Assembly: GCF_000949475.1 (NCBI RefSeq)
Contig: NZ_JRHC01000001.1
Location: 2,294,001 to 2,358,000, forward strand
Direction: 5' to 3'
Source: Draconibacterium sediminis
GTDB lineage: Bacteria > Bacteroidota > Bacteroidia > Bacteroidales > Prolixibacteraceae
DNA: 64,000 bases
Every line of letters begins with the position of its first letter. Position 1 is the first letter of the stretch. Under the pieces are notes generated by a model. The model made no database searches. It saw only the letters and a list, made by a program, of their open reading frames with translations, and was not told where the DNA came from. Shown in pieces: positions 29,311-37,430 of the stretch. Position numbers and translations under genes: made by a program.

Positions 29311-29380
29311 TCTTGTAACTCGCAGCTCCAATTAATCTTTCATCCTTTATCAATCATCCTTTCACTCATCTTGCCACAGT
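29311..29380. repeat. Heptamer array, 10 units
   Basis: Ten consecutive 7-bp units in phase, from TCTTGTA and ACTCGCA through TTCATCC, TTTATCA and ATCATCC to CCACAGT. Degenerate, not identical. Part of the gene-free gap 29128-30103. Confidence 0.6.
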
Positions 29381-29422
29381 AGTTCCTCCCTCGCTATGAC
29401 TTTTTCCCGGGTGAAACTCAGT

Positions 29423-29470
29423 AGCGGACAATGAATTTATTTATCCCGGTACGATTCATTACTGTCCGCT
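29423..29470. repeat. GCAGCGGACA stem-loop repeat, copy 1
   Basis: AGCGGACA (29423-29430) and TGTCCGCT (29463-29470) with a loop holding TCCCGG(T/C)A(C/T)GATT. Four further copies at 34036, 35789, 44505 and 44874 have longer arms (GGCAGCGGACA/TGTCCGCTGCC). Confidence 0.7.
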
Positions 29471-29549
29471 GCCCTTACTTCACTCGGTTTGATGTCATTG
29501 CGATACCGATGAGTAAGCGAATCGGTAGAAGCAATCTCTAGCAGCTAGC

Positions 29550-29626
29550 GACTCGCAGCTCGTAACTCGTAGCTTTCTTTAATCCCTAATCCTTAATCAA
29601 TCATCCTTCCATTCGGCTTGCCACAG
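29550..29626. repeat. Heptamer array, 11 units
   Basis: GACTCGC, AGCTCGT, AACTCGT, AGCTTTC, TTTAATC, CCTAATC, CTTAATC, AATCATC and on to GCCACAG: eleven units in unbroken 7-bp phase while the unit sequence drifts. A GTCATTGCGAT...GAAGCAATCTC repeat lies just before it (about 29500-29540). Confidence 0.6.
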
Positions 29627-29676
29627 TCGTTCCTCCCTCGCAATGACAGTACCGGTTTATATCCCTGTCAGCAAAT

Positions 29677-29857
29677 GCCCAGTGCCCAATGACCAGTGCC
29701 AGTGACCAGTGCCCAGTGACCAATGACTAATGACCAATGACTAGCGACTCGTAGCTCGCGACTCGCAGCTGTCTTTAATCCTTCCTCCTTTTGCCTTTCT
29801 CCTTTTTCCTTGATTCATCCTTCATCCTTTATCAATCATCCTTTCACTCATCTTGCC
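29677..29857. repeat. Long heptamer array, about 26 units
   Basis: GCCCAGT, GCCCAAT and GACCAGT units change stepwise to GACTAGC, GACTCGT and AGCTCGC, then to TTTAATC, CTTCCTC, CATCCTT and TCTTGCC. All are in 7-bp phase with one single-base slip (29698-29703). The unit type changes but the period does not. Non-coding on both strands. Confidence 0.7.
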
Positions 29858-29911
29858 ACAGTCGTTGCTCCCTCGCAATGACAGTTCCGGTTTATACCCC
29901 CGTCAGCAAAT

Positions 29912-30016
29912 GCCCACTGACCAATGCCCAGTGCCCAGTGCCCAATGACCAATGACCAATGACTAGCGACTCGAAGCTCGCAGCTTTCTTTCATCCTTCA
30001 TCCTTCATCAATAATC
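29912..30016. repeat. Heptamer array, 15 units
   Basis: GCCCACT, GACCAAT, GCCCAGT (twice), GCCCAAT, GACCAAT (twice), GACTAGC, GACTCGA, AGCTCGC, AGCTTTC, TTTCATC, CTTCATC (twice), AATAATC: the same order of unit types as in the preceding array, so the two arrays look like diverged copies. Ends about 90 bp before the permease gene. Confidence 0.7.
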
Positions 30017-30103
30017 TTTCATAACCATGTAACCAACAACAACTTCGTGCGTCTTTAAAATATCCGGTCCATTCATCTCCGGAAAACTAAAGCTATTGAA
30101 AAC

Positions 30104-32527
30104 ATGATTAAAAACTTATTGAAACACAGCTTGCGGGCGCTGAAAAAGCAAAAAGGATACGTTGCCATCAACATTCTGGGTTTGGCCATTGGTATTGCCT
30201 GCAGTATTATTATCGCACTCTTTATTATCCACGAGTTAAGTTACGATCAGTACCACGAAAACAAAGACCGTATTTACCGGGTAAACTTAGACGGTAAGAT
30301 TGGCGAACAGGAAGTGAATGCCTCTTATTCGGCATCGATACTGGGGCCAACTATGGCCGATGAATTCCCCGAGGTGGAAAAATTCTGCCGCTTAAATAAC
30401 TGGGGCGAAGCCGTTGTAAAAAGGGAAGATATCGCTTTTGTAATCGACGATTTTGCCGAGGTGGACTCTACCTTTTTCCAGCTGTTCTCCATTCCTTTGC
30501 TTCGGGGCGACAGCAAAACCGTGTTGAATGAACCCCATACCATGGTGCTGTCGGAATCTACCGCTAAAAAGATCTTTGGCAACGAAGATCCGATAAATAA
30601 AATGGTGCGGGTAAACACGGGGCAAGATCCGTACCGCATAACCGGAGTAATGGCCGATTTCCCGGAGGAAACGCATTTAAATGCCAATATCCTCACGTCG
30701 TTTATGACCAACAACAGAGCCGACGATCCCGAATGGATGAACAACAGTTTCTCCACTTATGTGTTGCTAAAACCCAATACCTCGCCCGAGAGTGTGGAGG
30801 CACGTTTCCCGGGATTGATTGAAAAATACGTTGGGCCGCGGGTGCAGGAACTATTGGGAATAATGCTCGAGGATTTTCTGGCGCAGGGCAACCGTTACAA
30901 TTATCACCTGCAGCCATTAACAAAAATACACCTTATGCCCGAGGTCGAGCACGAAGTAAAACCTGCCACCGACCCCAAATACCTGGTTATTTTCAGCAGT
31001 GTGGCTATTCTTATCATCGTTATTGCCTCCATCAATTTTATGAATCTTTCCACCGCACAGGCCACAAAACGCGCCAAAGAAATTGGGGTGAAAAAGGTGA
31101 GCGGATCATCAAAAGGAATGCTTATTCTGCAGTTTCTTACCGATTCAACCTTGATTTCGTTTATTGCACTCATTCTGGCTGTGGCCATTGTTTTTGTGTC
31201 GCTGCCGTTTTTTAACGACGTTTTCGATACGCAGGTGCGGTTCAATATCATCGAACATTTCTACTACATTCCCCTTCTTATACTTTTTGCCTTGTTTGTG
31301 GGTTTTGTGGCAGGTGCTTACCCGGCCTTTTATCTTTCGTCGTTTAATCCCAATACGGTGTTGCGCGGAAAACTTCGCGACGGGGCAAAAAACGGAAAAC
31401 TACGCCGCATCCTGGTGTCGGTACAGTTTCTTATTTCCATTATTCTTATTGTGGGAACCATTATTATGTACCGCCAGCTAACCTACATGGTAAATAAAGA
31501 TGTTGGTTTTGGGAAAGACCGCTTAATGGTTATTCAAAGTGCCGGATCTGTTGGCGACCAGGTAAAAGCCTTTAAACAGGAAATTCTGAAAATACCGGGT
31601 GTGCAGAATGTTTCGGCATCAACGGCTGTTCCGGGGCACAACAATAACAACAACGGTTATATGTTGGAAGGCCACGACGGGCAAACCTACCTGATGCAAA
31701 CCGCTTATGTTGATTACGATTTTCTGGAAACCTACGGCATGGAACTAAACAAAGGCCGCTTTTTCAACCGCGGGTTTGGTGCCGATAACGAAGCTTGTGT
31801 GGTGAATCAGAAAACCATTGATGAGTTTGGTATCGGCGATTACACGCAAACCCGCTTTATTGTTCCGTTTTCCGATGAGGGTGATAAAAAATTTATGCCC
31901 ATTATCGGGGTGTGTAACGATTTCCATTTTAAATCGCTGCACGATCGTATAGGCCCTTATGTAATGCGCTTTAAGGAAGCCGACAATAACTGGGGGTATA
32001 TTTCGGTGAAATTTAATACCGATGCACCGGCCTCGGCCATTAACCAGATTGAAGAAAGCTGGAAACGATTTGCGGCCAACAACCCGATGCGTTACTTTTT
32101 TATGGACGAAGATTTTGCGCACATGTATAAATCCGAAAGGCAAAACGCCAAACTATCGGTGGTATTTGCCATCCTGGGGATTTTTATTGCCGCACTCGGT
32201 TTGTTCGGACTTACCTCGTTTACCGTTGAGCAACGCACCAAGGAAGTGGGTGTACGCAAAGCACTGGGAGCTTCGGGTTACAGTATTTTTTACCTTATTT
32301 CGAAAGAAATCGTTATCCTGGTTTGTGTGTCAACCTTGGTGGCCAGTCCGCTTATTTACTGGGTGGCCAGCAACTGGCTGCATAACTATTATTACCGCAT
32401 CCATCTCGGAGCGCTCGAGTTTATTGTTGGTTTTATTGCCGCCATTTCCATTGCGCTGCTTACCATCAGTTATAAAACACTGCAAACTCTGCGGATTAAC
32501 CCGGCGCATACCTTGAGGTATGAGTAG
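30104..32527 (+). CDS. FtsX-like ABC transporter permease
   Basis: 807 residues with the double MacB_PCD-FtsX architecture common in Bacteroidota: anchor helix (ILGLAIGIACSIIIALFIIH), periplasmic domain (about 45-280, ELSYDQYHENKDRIYRVN start), FtsX core (AILIIVIASINFMNLSTAQA, EIGVKKVSGSS), a second periplasmic domain, and a final FtsX core (FGLTSFTVEQRTKEVGVRKA). Such permeases act with an ABC ATPase in mechanotransmission across the envelope or lipoprotein/antimicrobial export. No ATPase gene is near, so it is an orphan permease. An 8-bp tandem array begins directly after its stop codon. Confidence 0.9.
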   Translation: MIKNLLKHSLRALKKQKGYVAINILGLAIGIACSIIIALFIIHELSYDQYHENKDRIYRVNLDGKIGEQEVNASYSASILGPTMADEFPEVEKFCRLNNWGEAVVKREDIAFVIDDFAEVDSTFFQLFSIPLLRGDSKTVLNEPHTMVLSESTAKKIFGNEDPINKMVRVNTGQDPYRITGVMADFPEETHLNANILTSFMTNNRADDPEWMNNSFSTYVLLKPNTSPESVEARFPGLIEKYVGPRVQELLGIMLEDFLAQGNRYNYHLQPLTKIHLMPEVEHEVKPATDPKYLVIFSSVAILIIVIASINFMNLSTAQATKRAKEIGVKKVSGSSKGMLILQFLTDSTLISFIALILAVAIVFVSLPFFNDVFDTQVRFNIIEHFYYIPLLILFALFVGFVAGAYPAFYLSSFNPNTVLRGKLRDGAKNGKLRRILVSVQFLISIILIVGTIIMYRQLTYMVNKDVGFGKDRLMVIQSAGSVGDQVKAFKQEILKIPGVQNVSASTAVPGHNNNNNGYMLEGHDGQTYLMQTAYVDYDFLETYGMELNKGRFFNRGFGADNEACVVNQKTIDEFGIGDYTQTRFIVPFSDEGDKKFMPIIGVCNDFHFKSLHDRIGPYVMRFKEADNNWGYISVKFNTDAPASAINQIEESWKRFAANNPMRYFFMDEDFAHMYKSERQNAKLSVVFAILGIFIAALGLFGLTSFTVEQRTKEVGVRKALGASGYSIFYLISKEIVILVCVSTLVASPLIYWVASNWLHNYYYRIHLGALEFIVGFIAAISIALLTISYKTLQTLRINPAHTLRYE

Positions 32528-32591
32528 GGATTGAAGGACTGAAGGATTGAGGGATTGAGGGACTGAAGGATTGAAGGACTGGAGGACTGAA
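32528..32591. repeat. Perfectly phased octamer array abutting a stop codon
   Basis: Eight 8-bp units (GGATTGAA, GGACTGAA, GGATTGAG and close variants). The first unit begins at the base after the TAG of the permease gene. Unlike most arrays here the period is 8, not 7. Confidence 0.75.
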
Positions 32592-32827
32592 TGTTGGAAT
32601 GCGTAAATGCGTGAATGATTTAATGCTTTAATGAGCAATAGCATTGTGAAATTGCCTACTGCGATTTTGCCAACTGCCTACTTGTCGCAGATTGATTTTA
32701 AGATTGATGGAGATTGAATGAGATTGAAGGACTGAATATTGGAATGCTTAAATGCGTGAATGATTTAATGCTTTAATGAGCAGTAGCTTTGTAAAATTGC
32801 CCACTGCTATTTTGCCAACTGCCTACT
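32585..32827. repeat. 98-bp direct repeat, two copies (32585-32682 and 32730-32827)
   Basis: Both copies run from GACTGAAT through AATGATTTAATGCTTTAATG to CCAACTGCCTACT, with about ten scattered differences. The 47 bp between them holds AGATTGAT-type units. Confidence 0.7.
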
Positions 32828-32890
32828 ACTTGTAACTTGCAACTTGCAACTTGTAACTTGCAGCTTGCAACTTGTGTCTTGTAACTTGCA
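32828..32890. repeat. Heptamer array ACTTG(T/C)A, 9 units
   Basis: ACTTGTA, ACTTGCA (twice), ACTTGTA, ACTTGCA, GCTTGCA, ACTTGTG, TCTTGTA, ACTTGCA in strict 7-bp phase. A related array at 33660-33735 in the second copy of the same block has different unit order. Confidence 0.75.
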
Positions 32891-32974
32891 TGAGATTGAA
32901 GGAAGCTATTAGCCGCTAGCCTCTGGCTACTAGCTTCTTTCATCCTTAATCGATAATCCTTTGAAATATTTTTT

Positions 32975-33100
32975 TGCACCGTGGCTTTAGCCCGGTGTAT
33001 TTTTGTGAGAACAAGAAAGGCTTTAGCCATTAATATTCTCATTAAAGGCTAAAGCCTGCACGCTATTTTCTCCTATATCACCGCCCTGAAGGACGGTGCA
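32975..33100. repeat. REP-like element with GCACCG termini, copy 1
   Basis: About 126 bp: outer arms TGCACCGT and ACGGTGCA, an inner stem AGGCTTTAGCC/GGCTAAAGCCT, and terminal hairpins CACCG...CGGTG. Copies 2 (33816-33941) and 3 (44286-44412) are nearly identical; a worn copy lies at 48133-48221. The size and hairpin layout recall REP/BIME elements mobilised by REP-associated tyrosine transposases; no such transposase is visible in the window. Confidence 0.75.
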
Positions 33101-33226
33101 AAATTGTTGCCTTCGCCTGAATCCTCTCGCATGGTGTTGGATTGCCACGGTCGTTCCTCCCTCGCGATTGCGACACGATCCATCAGCCGACGGAAGGAGA
33201 AACAATCTAATCTGCCGAAAGTCATT

Positions 33227-33505
33227 CTATCCAAGCGTAAACCATAGAATGGAACCCAGCAGAATTAAAAAAGAATACAGATAAAGTGATCGAAGGTTAA
33301 ATTTTGTTTTTATCCACAACATCAAAGTAGTGATTAGAAGCCCAAACAATCCTGCCAGCATTGGGAGCCAGAGGATCTCGAAAACTATGTCGGAGCCTTT
33401 AATACCCGATAAATCGACACGTGACGTCACCGCCCAGTAAATGACCACTACTACCGATAAAATCAAGATAATTTTGGGAATATTGGACGTATTATTTATC
33501 GCCAT
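33227..33505 (-). CDS. Small membrane protein of unknown function, bracketed by direct repeats
   Basis: 92 residues from ATG 33505 (MAINNTSNIPKIILILSVVV); the open frame continues four codons further to a TTG, which I do not choose. Three membrane segments (10-27, 41-62, 72-90) joined by short loops with a KTKFNLR basic turn. No family recognised. It lies on the minus strand between the two copies of a block of about 300 bp (32.80-33.10 and 33.64-33.94 kb), so it could have entered or could leave by recombination between them. Confidence 0.6.
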   Translation of the reverse strand: MAINNTSNIPKIILILSVVVVIYWAVTSRVDLSGIKGSDIVFEILWLPMLAGLFGLLITTLMLWIKTKFNLRSLYLYSFLILLGSILWFTLG

Positions 33506-33633
33506 TTCGTAATTCAATTATGATTTACACGTCAGATACATCTGCTTTCACGTTATTATCGATTAAAGGTTACAATTATTCGTTGGCCCTTAGGGCGAAA
33601 TAAACAATTCAGCAGCAATCTTACAAGCTGGAA

Positions 33634-33941
33634 TATTGCCAACTGCTATTTTGCCAACTGCCTACTACTTGTACCTTGCAACTACTTTACCTTGCAACTT
33701 GTAACTTGCAACTTGTGTCTTGTAACTTACATGAGATTGAGGGAAGCTATTAGCCGCTAGCCTCTGGCTACTAGCTTCTTTCATCCTTATTCAATATTAC
33801 TTTGAAATACTTTTTTGCACCGTGGCTTTAGCCCGGTGTATTTTTGTGAGAACAAGAAAGGCTTTAGCCATTAATATTCTCATTAAAGGCTAAAGCCTGC
33901 ACGCTATTTTCTCCTATATCACCGCCCTGAAGGACGGTGCA
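33634..33941. repeat. Second copy of the heptamer + REP block
   Basis: Repeats 32797-33100: ATTGCCAACTGCTATTTTGCC wording, heptamer array, GAAGCTATTAGCCGCTAGCC segment, then the REP-like element (33816-33941). The REP part is almost identical between copies, while the heptamer part has diverged by unit changes. Confidence 0.7.
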
Positions 33942-33957
33942 AAAAAATCTGTCAGCA

Positions 33958-34446
33958 CGCGAATCCTTATACGAGGAAAAGATTGCTTCTCCGCCAGCTG
34001 GCGGATCGCAATGACATTGTTTGTTAGTCATGGGCGGCAGCGGACAATGAATGATTTAATCCCGGCACGATTTACCACTGTCCGCTGCCCTGATGCCATA
34101 AACAGCGCCTGTCATTACGAGCGTAGCGAAGTAATCTGTTTAACCACCCCGTCAGCGAAAGGATATTTTTTATTCATGACAGTGTTTAATGTCGCTGCCA
34201 CCCCTCCTGAGAGGAGGGGAAATTATCAAGACAAAGATTTCTCCTCCTTTGAGGAGGAGTACCGCTGATGTAGTGCAACGGAATCAGTGGGGAGGTGGTG
34301 CCTGTGTTACTTCTCCACCAACTCCTAGCTAGAAGCTCGCAGCTGGTTTCTCAACTTTTTCCTTGTTATGTTTTATTTTATGTAAACAAATGTTATTTTA
34401 GTGCCTCATAACCCGGTCACAGAGAGAAGATTCATTGCGTTGATAG
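33958..34446. repeat. Large direct repeat, left copy (489 bp)
   Basis: Runs from CGCGAATCCTTATACGAGG to AGAAGATTCATTGCG. It contains a GCAGCGGACA stem-loop (34036-34089), a CGCTGCCACCCCTCC...GGGGAGGTGGTG element (34194-34300) and a short heptamer segment (near 34317-34345). The right copy lies at 35711-36255. Together they bracket the lipoprotein gene 34672-35640. Apart from the heptamer segment the copies are nearly identical, so the duplication is recent or kept uniform by conversion. Confidence 0.85.
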
Positions 34447-34607
34447 GGCCCCTGGGAAGAAATTGGATTAGCCATTTGTAAACGATTATCCGTCAGCTGG
34501 CGGATTTAAAAACGATTACAAATGGATATATCATTAAGGATAAACACCTTATAAGAAATTTAGAAATTAATGCTATAAGCGATATAAGTGTAATACTCTT
34601 ATATATA

Positions 34608-34615
34608 CGTTATAG
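34608..34615. other. Boundary motif GTTATAGC upstream of the bracketed lipoprotein gene
   Basis: GTTATAGC here and its reverse complement GCTATAAC at 35658-35665 face each other just outside the gene 34672-35640. This is the orientation expected for the ends of an attC-type recombination site at the two sides of a cassette. With only 8 bases it could be chance. Confidence 0.35.
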
Positions 34616-34671
34616 CCAATTTAAAAAAAACACAATAGCAATTTCTAAATATTAACCTATAAAAAGCAAAA

Positions 34672-35640
34672 ATGAGAAAATTAAGTTTCCTTGTTCTATT
34701 AGTCCTTGCATTAGGGTTACAATCTTGTATGCTTACCGCATATATGGTAGCGAAAGAACAACTGGCACTAAATCCAAAAGTATTAAATTGTCTTAAAGAT
34801 GAAAAAGTTGTAATTGCTACAATGGAATATCCCAAAAAAGCATCAGCAGAAGACATAGAAAAAATCGACAGATTAAATGAGTTTACAGTCAACATGTTAA
34901 AAGAGCATTGGACTTATTGTGAGATACACGATGTGATGCCTTTTGAGGAAGCTAAGAAATTTGTTTGGAAAAATCGTGGCTATCATTTGTTGTCTATTAA
35001 TAACACAGGATATAGGATTGTTACTAATGGTCCAATACCTCAAAGAGGTGATGGGGATTATGGTTCAATCGGAATAGAATTGGATTATTTTGTTAGTGCC
35101 ATGAAATCAAAACCTGCAGCCTTTGAGTTTCCATTTACCATGGGCGAAAGTTTTATAAACGAAGTATCAACTTATGCTTCAATAATGGCATTTCAGGATA
35201 TGTTAAAACAAATTGAGACAAAAAAGATACCGAGTCAACAAAGTTTTCCTAAAAATGGGAAAAGAAACACTGATAAAATAAAGAATAAAACATTGCTGAT
35301 TCCAGAATATATGGTTAATAACAAATTGGGAGAAGAAGGGATAAAGAAATATTACAAATATGATTTTGAAATTTGCAGCAAAGAAAAATTTGAAGAAGCC
35401 ATATTAAACGGATTAGAAGGATATGTTTTTCCTCTATATAACACAGTGCCTGCCGGGAAAGCTACATTTAACCAGTTTATGATTTACGACTCAGAAACAT
35501 GGGAGTGTTACCTTGCTCTACGTTTCGCGCAAAATGGTGCATCCAATTACAAAATTTTTGCATCGAAAGATTATCATGATTTCCTGAAAATGAACAAAAA
35601 AACATGGAAAAATATAGCAAAAGGAATGAAATCTGTATAA
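34672..35640 (+). CDS. Lipoprotein of unknown function in a repeat-bracketed insert
   Basis: 322 residues with a type II signal peptide (lipobox LQSC at residues 16-19, MRKLSFLVLLVLALGLQSCM). The mature protein is soluble, rich in Lys and Glu, without a domain I know. Segments such as FVWKNRGYHLLSINNTGYRIV and YVFPLYNTVPAGKATFNQFM suggest a mixed alpha/beta fold. It is more AT-rich than the genes outside the accessory region. It is bracketed by large direct repeats and by GTTATAGC/GCTATAAC, signs of acquisition as a unit. Confidence 0.75.
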   Translation: MRKLSFLVLLVLALGLQSCMLTAYMVAKEQLALNPKVLNCLKDEKVVIATMEYPKKASAEDIEKIDRLNEFTVNMLKEHWTYCEIHDVMPFEEAKKFVWKNRGYHLLSINNTGYRIVTNGPIPQRGDGDYGSIGIELDYFVSAMKSKPAAFEFPFTMGESFINEVSTYASIMAFQDMLKQIETKKIPSQQSFPKNGKRNTDKIKNKTLLIPEYMVNNKLGEEGIKKYYKYDFEICSKEKFEEAILNGLEGYVFPLYNTVPAGKATFNQFMIYDSETWECYLALRFAQNGASNYKIFASKDYHDFLKMNKKTWKNIAKGMKSV

Positions 35641-35710
35641 TATAGTAGAAAAATACTAGCTATAACAAAGTGCAAATTGCATAGCCGGGTTTGGTGGTGC
35701 CCCGCTACCG

Positions 35711-36255
35711 CGCGAATCCTTACACGAGGAAAAGATTGCTTCTCCGCCAGCTGGCGGATCGCAATGACATTGTTTGTTAGTCATGGGCGGCAGCGGACAA
35801 TGAATGATTTAATCCCGGCACGATTTACCACTGTCCGCTGCCCTGATGCCATAAACAGCGCCTGTCAATACGAGCGTAGCGAAGTAATCTGTTTAACCAC
35901 CCCGTCAGCGAAAGGATATTTTTTATTCATGACAGTGTTTAATGTCGCTGCCACCCCTCCTGAGAGGAGGGGAAATTATCAAAACAAAGATTTCTCCTCC
36001 TTTGAGGAGGAGTACCGCTGATGTAGTGCAACGGAATCAGTGGGGAGGTGGTGCCTGTGTTACTTCTCCACCAACTCATAGCTAGCGGCTTGCAACTCGT
36101 AGCTAGAAGCTCGTATCTTTCTTCCACTTTTGCCTTTCTCCTTTTTCCTTTTGTCTTGAAATCTTTTTCCTTGTTATGTTTTATTTTATGTAAACAAATG
36201 TTATTTTAGTGCCTCATAACCCGGTCACAGAGAGAAGATTCATTGCGTTGGATAG
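35711..36255. repeat. Large direct repeat, right copy (545 bp)
   Basis: Same content as 33958-34446, but about 55 bp longer. The extra length lies almost wholly in the heptamer segment (36073-36175: AACTCAT, AGCTAGC, GGCTTGC, AACTCGT, AGCTAGA, AGCTCGT, then T-rich units), which shows that heptamer number changes between otherwise near-identical copies. Confidence 0.85.
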
Positions 36256-36355
36256 ACCCTTATAATTAGCTTTTATGCTAAAATCGCTATCGATTTAAAG
36301 AGATAATGACAACTAATTAATTAGACTTATTAGTAACAATTAAAAGATATTAGAT

Positions 36356-36562
36356 ATGGCAAGATTATTTAAACAAGGAGACGTAGTAAGATTGAAATCT
36401 GGGGGACCTAAAATGACAATTGAGAATTATTACGTACATGTGGGAATTAGTTCATCAAGCGTAAGTGACCATCTTGTAGACTGTACATGGTTTGATAATA
36501 ATGGTGTTCTACAATCTAGAACCTTTGAACAAGATTCTTTAAAGAAAGAAGATGATGAATAA
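36356..36562 (+). CDS. YodC-family (DUF2158) small protein
   Basis: 68 residues. The sequence FKQGDVVRLKSGGPKMTI followed by CTWFDNNGVLQSRTF is the DUF2158/YodC pattern, a small SH3-like beta barrel of unknown function found across bacteria. Its 3' end overlaps the next gene by 11 bp, so the two are translationally coupled. First gene of the one-direction accessory array. Confidence 0.85.
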   Translation: MARLFKQGDVVRLKSGGPKMTIENYYVHVGISSSSVSDHLVDCTWFDNNGVLQSRTFEQDSLKKEDDE

Positions 36563-37055
36563 AAAAGGATACCTATTCATAATTGGGATACTTTTATTCA
36601 TGTTAATCATATGGATTTTTTATCCTTTCATCTTAAATATATTCTTCGAATCAAATAATGACAGAGGAGTCTTCGGTGATTCTTTTGGAGCATTGAATGC
36701 ATTAATTTCAGGTCTAGCGTTTGGAGGGATTATTTATACTATACTTCTTCAACAAGGTCAGCTCAATATGCAAAAGGAGGAATTAATTCTACAACGAAAA
36801 GAGCTTGAATTGACAAGACAAGAATTAAACAGAACTGCAGATGCACAAGAGAAATCAGAAAAAGCATTATCACGACAAGCTGAGAATATGGAACTAACTT
36901 CCAAAATATCAGCTTTAAGTGCATTATTTAATGCATATAATAATTCCTTACATAGAGAATCGGGACTGAATTGGGAAGAAAGAGAAGAAGTTAAGAAAAA
37001 GGCAAAAAAGATTTCAAACAGTTTAGAAGAATATACTCAAAAAGTTATAAAGTAA
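36552..37055 (+). CDS. Membrane protein with coiled coil, unknown function
   Basis: 167 residues (two in-frame ATGs at 36552 and 36555). Two membrane helices (7-29 and 49-66) are separated by NDRGVFGDSFGALNALISG, a motif I know from a widespread family of small membrane proteins often found in accessory and defence-rich regions. A long charged coiled coil follows (68-120, KEELILQRKELELTRQELNR) and a helical tail. Coupled to the YodC gene by overlap. The function is not established; a defence or stress role would be speculation from the family's usual surroundings. Confidence 0.72.
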   Translation: MMNKKGYLFIIGILLFMLIIWIFYPFILNIFFESNNDRGVFGDSFGALNALISGLAFGGIIYTILLQQGQLNMQKEELILQRKELELTRQELNRTADAQEKSEKALSRQAENMELTSKISALSALFNAYNNSLHRESGLNWEEREEVKKKAKKISNSLEEYTQKVIK

Positions 37056-37217
37056 GAGGACGTGACAGGCTTTGTATTATTTGGTGGGATTTGGTGTTAG
37101 ACTTTCTATGGTTTTTCTCGTCTCAGTTCAGTTCTAGAGGACAATGTACTCTGAAATCCGCTTCGCAACCGGCTCAAACCTTTTTACTAAATTTTGATTC
37201 AGAATATAATCTCAGAT

Positions 37218-37427
37218 ATGGAAATTAGAAGATACCGAATTGTTGCAGAACAACTACTCAAAGAAGAAAAGCCGATTTCAATCGAAAAATTGGCTGTTCT
37301 TACCAATATGCCTTTACAGGAAATTGAACAAATACTAAAAGAGTTCAATTCATTGGGATTTCTTGTAAACAAAGATAATTTCAACAGCATTATTCTTACG
37401 GGCAAGGCAAAAACAAAAAACTCATAG
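37218..37427 (+). CDS. Small winged-helix-like protein
   Basis: 69 residues from the ATG at 37218 (MEIRRYRIVAEQLLKEEKPI); an earlier TTG would add eight residues. Pattern of a winged helix: ISIEKLAVLTNMPLQEIEQILKEFNSLGFLV, then a two-strand wing (NKDNFNSIILTGK). It may be DNA-binding. Its stop is 3 bp before the next membrane gene, so the two form a unit; the regulator may act on that unit. Confidence 0.65.
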   Translation: MEIRRYRIVAEQLLKEEKPISIEKLAVLTNMPLQEIEQILKEFNSLGFLVNKDNFNSIILTGKAKTKNS

Positions 37428-37430
37428 ATT

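Noticed and set aside
29311-30016. CRISPR array as explanation for the periodic DNA
   Set aside because: There are no 20-40 bp repeats with unique spacers; the period is 7 bp throughout and no cas genes are present.
33023-33205. Short frames across the REP-like and mosaic repeats (also near 34011, 35677, 44408 and 44803)
   Set aside because: Identical frames recur in each repeat copy, which shows that they come from the repeats and not from genes.
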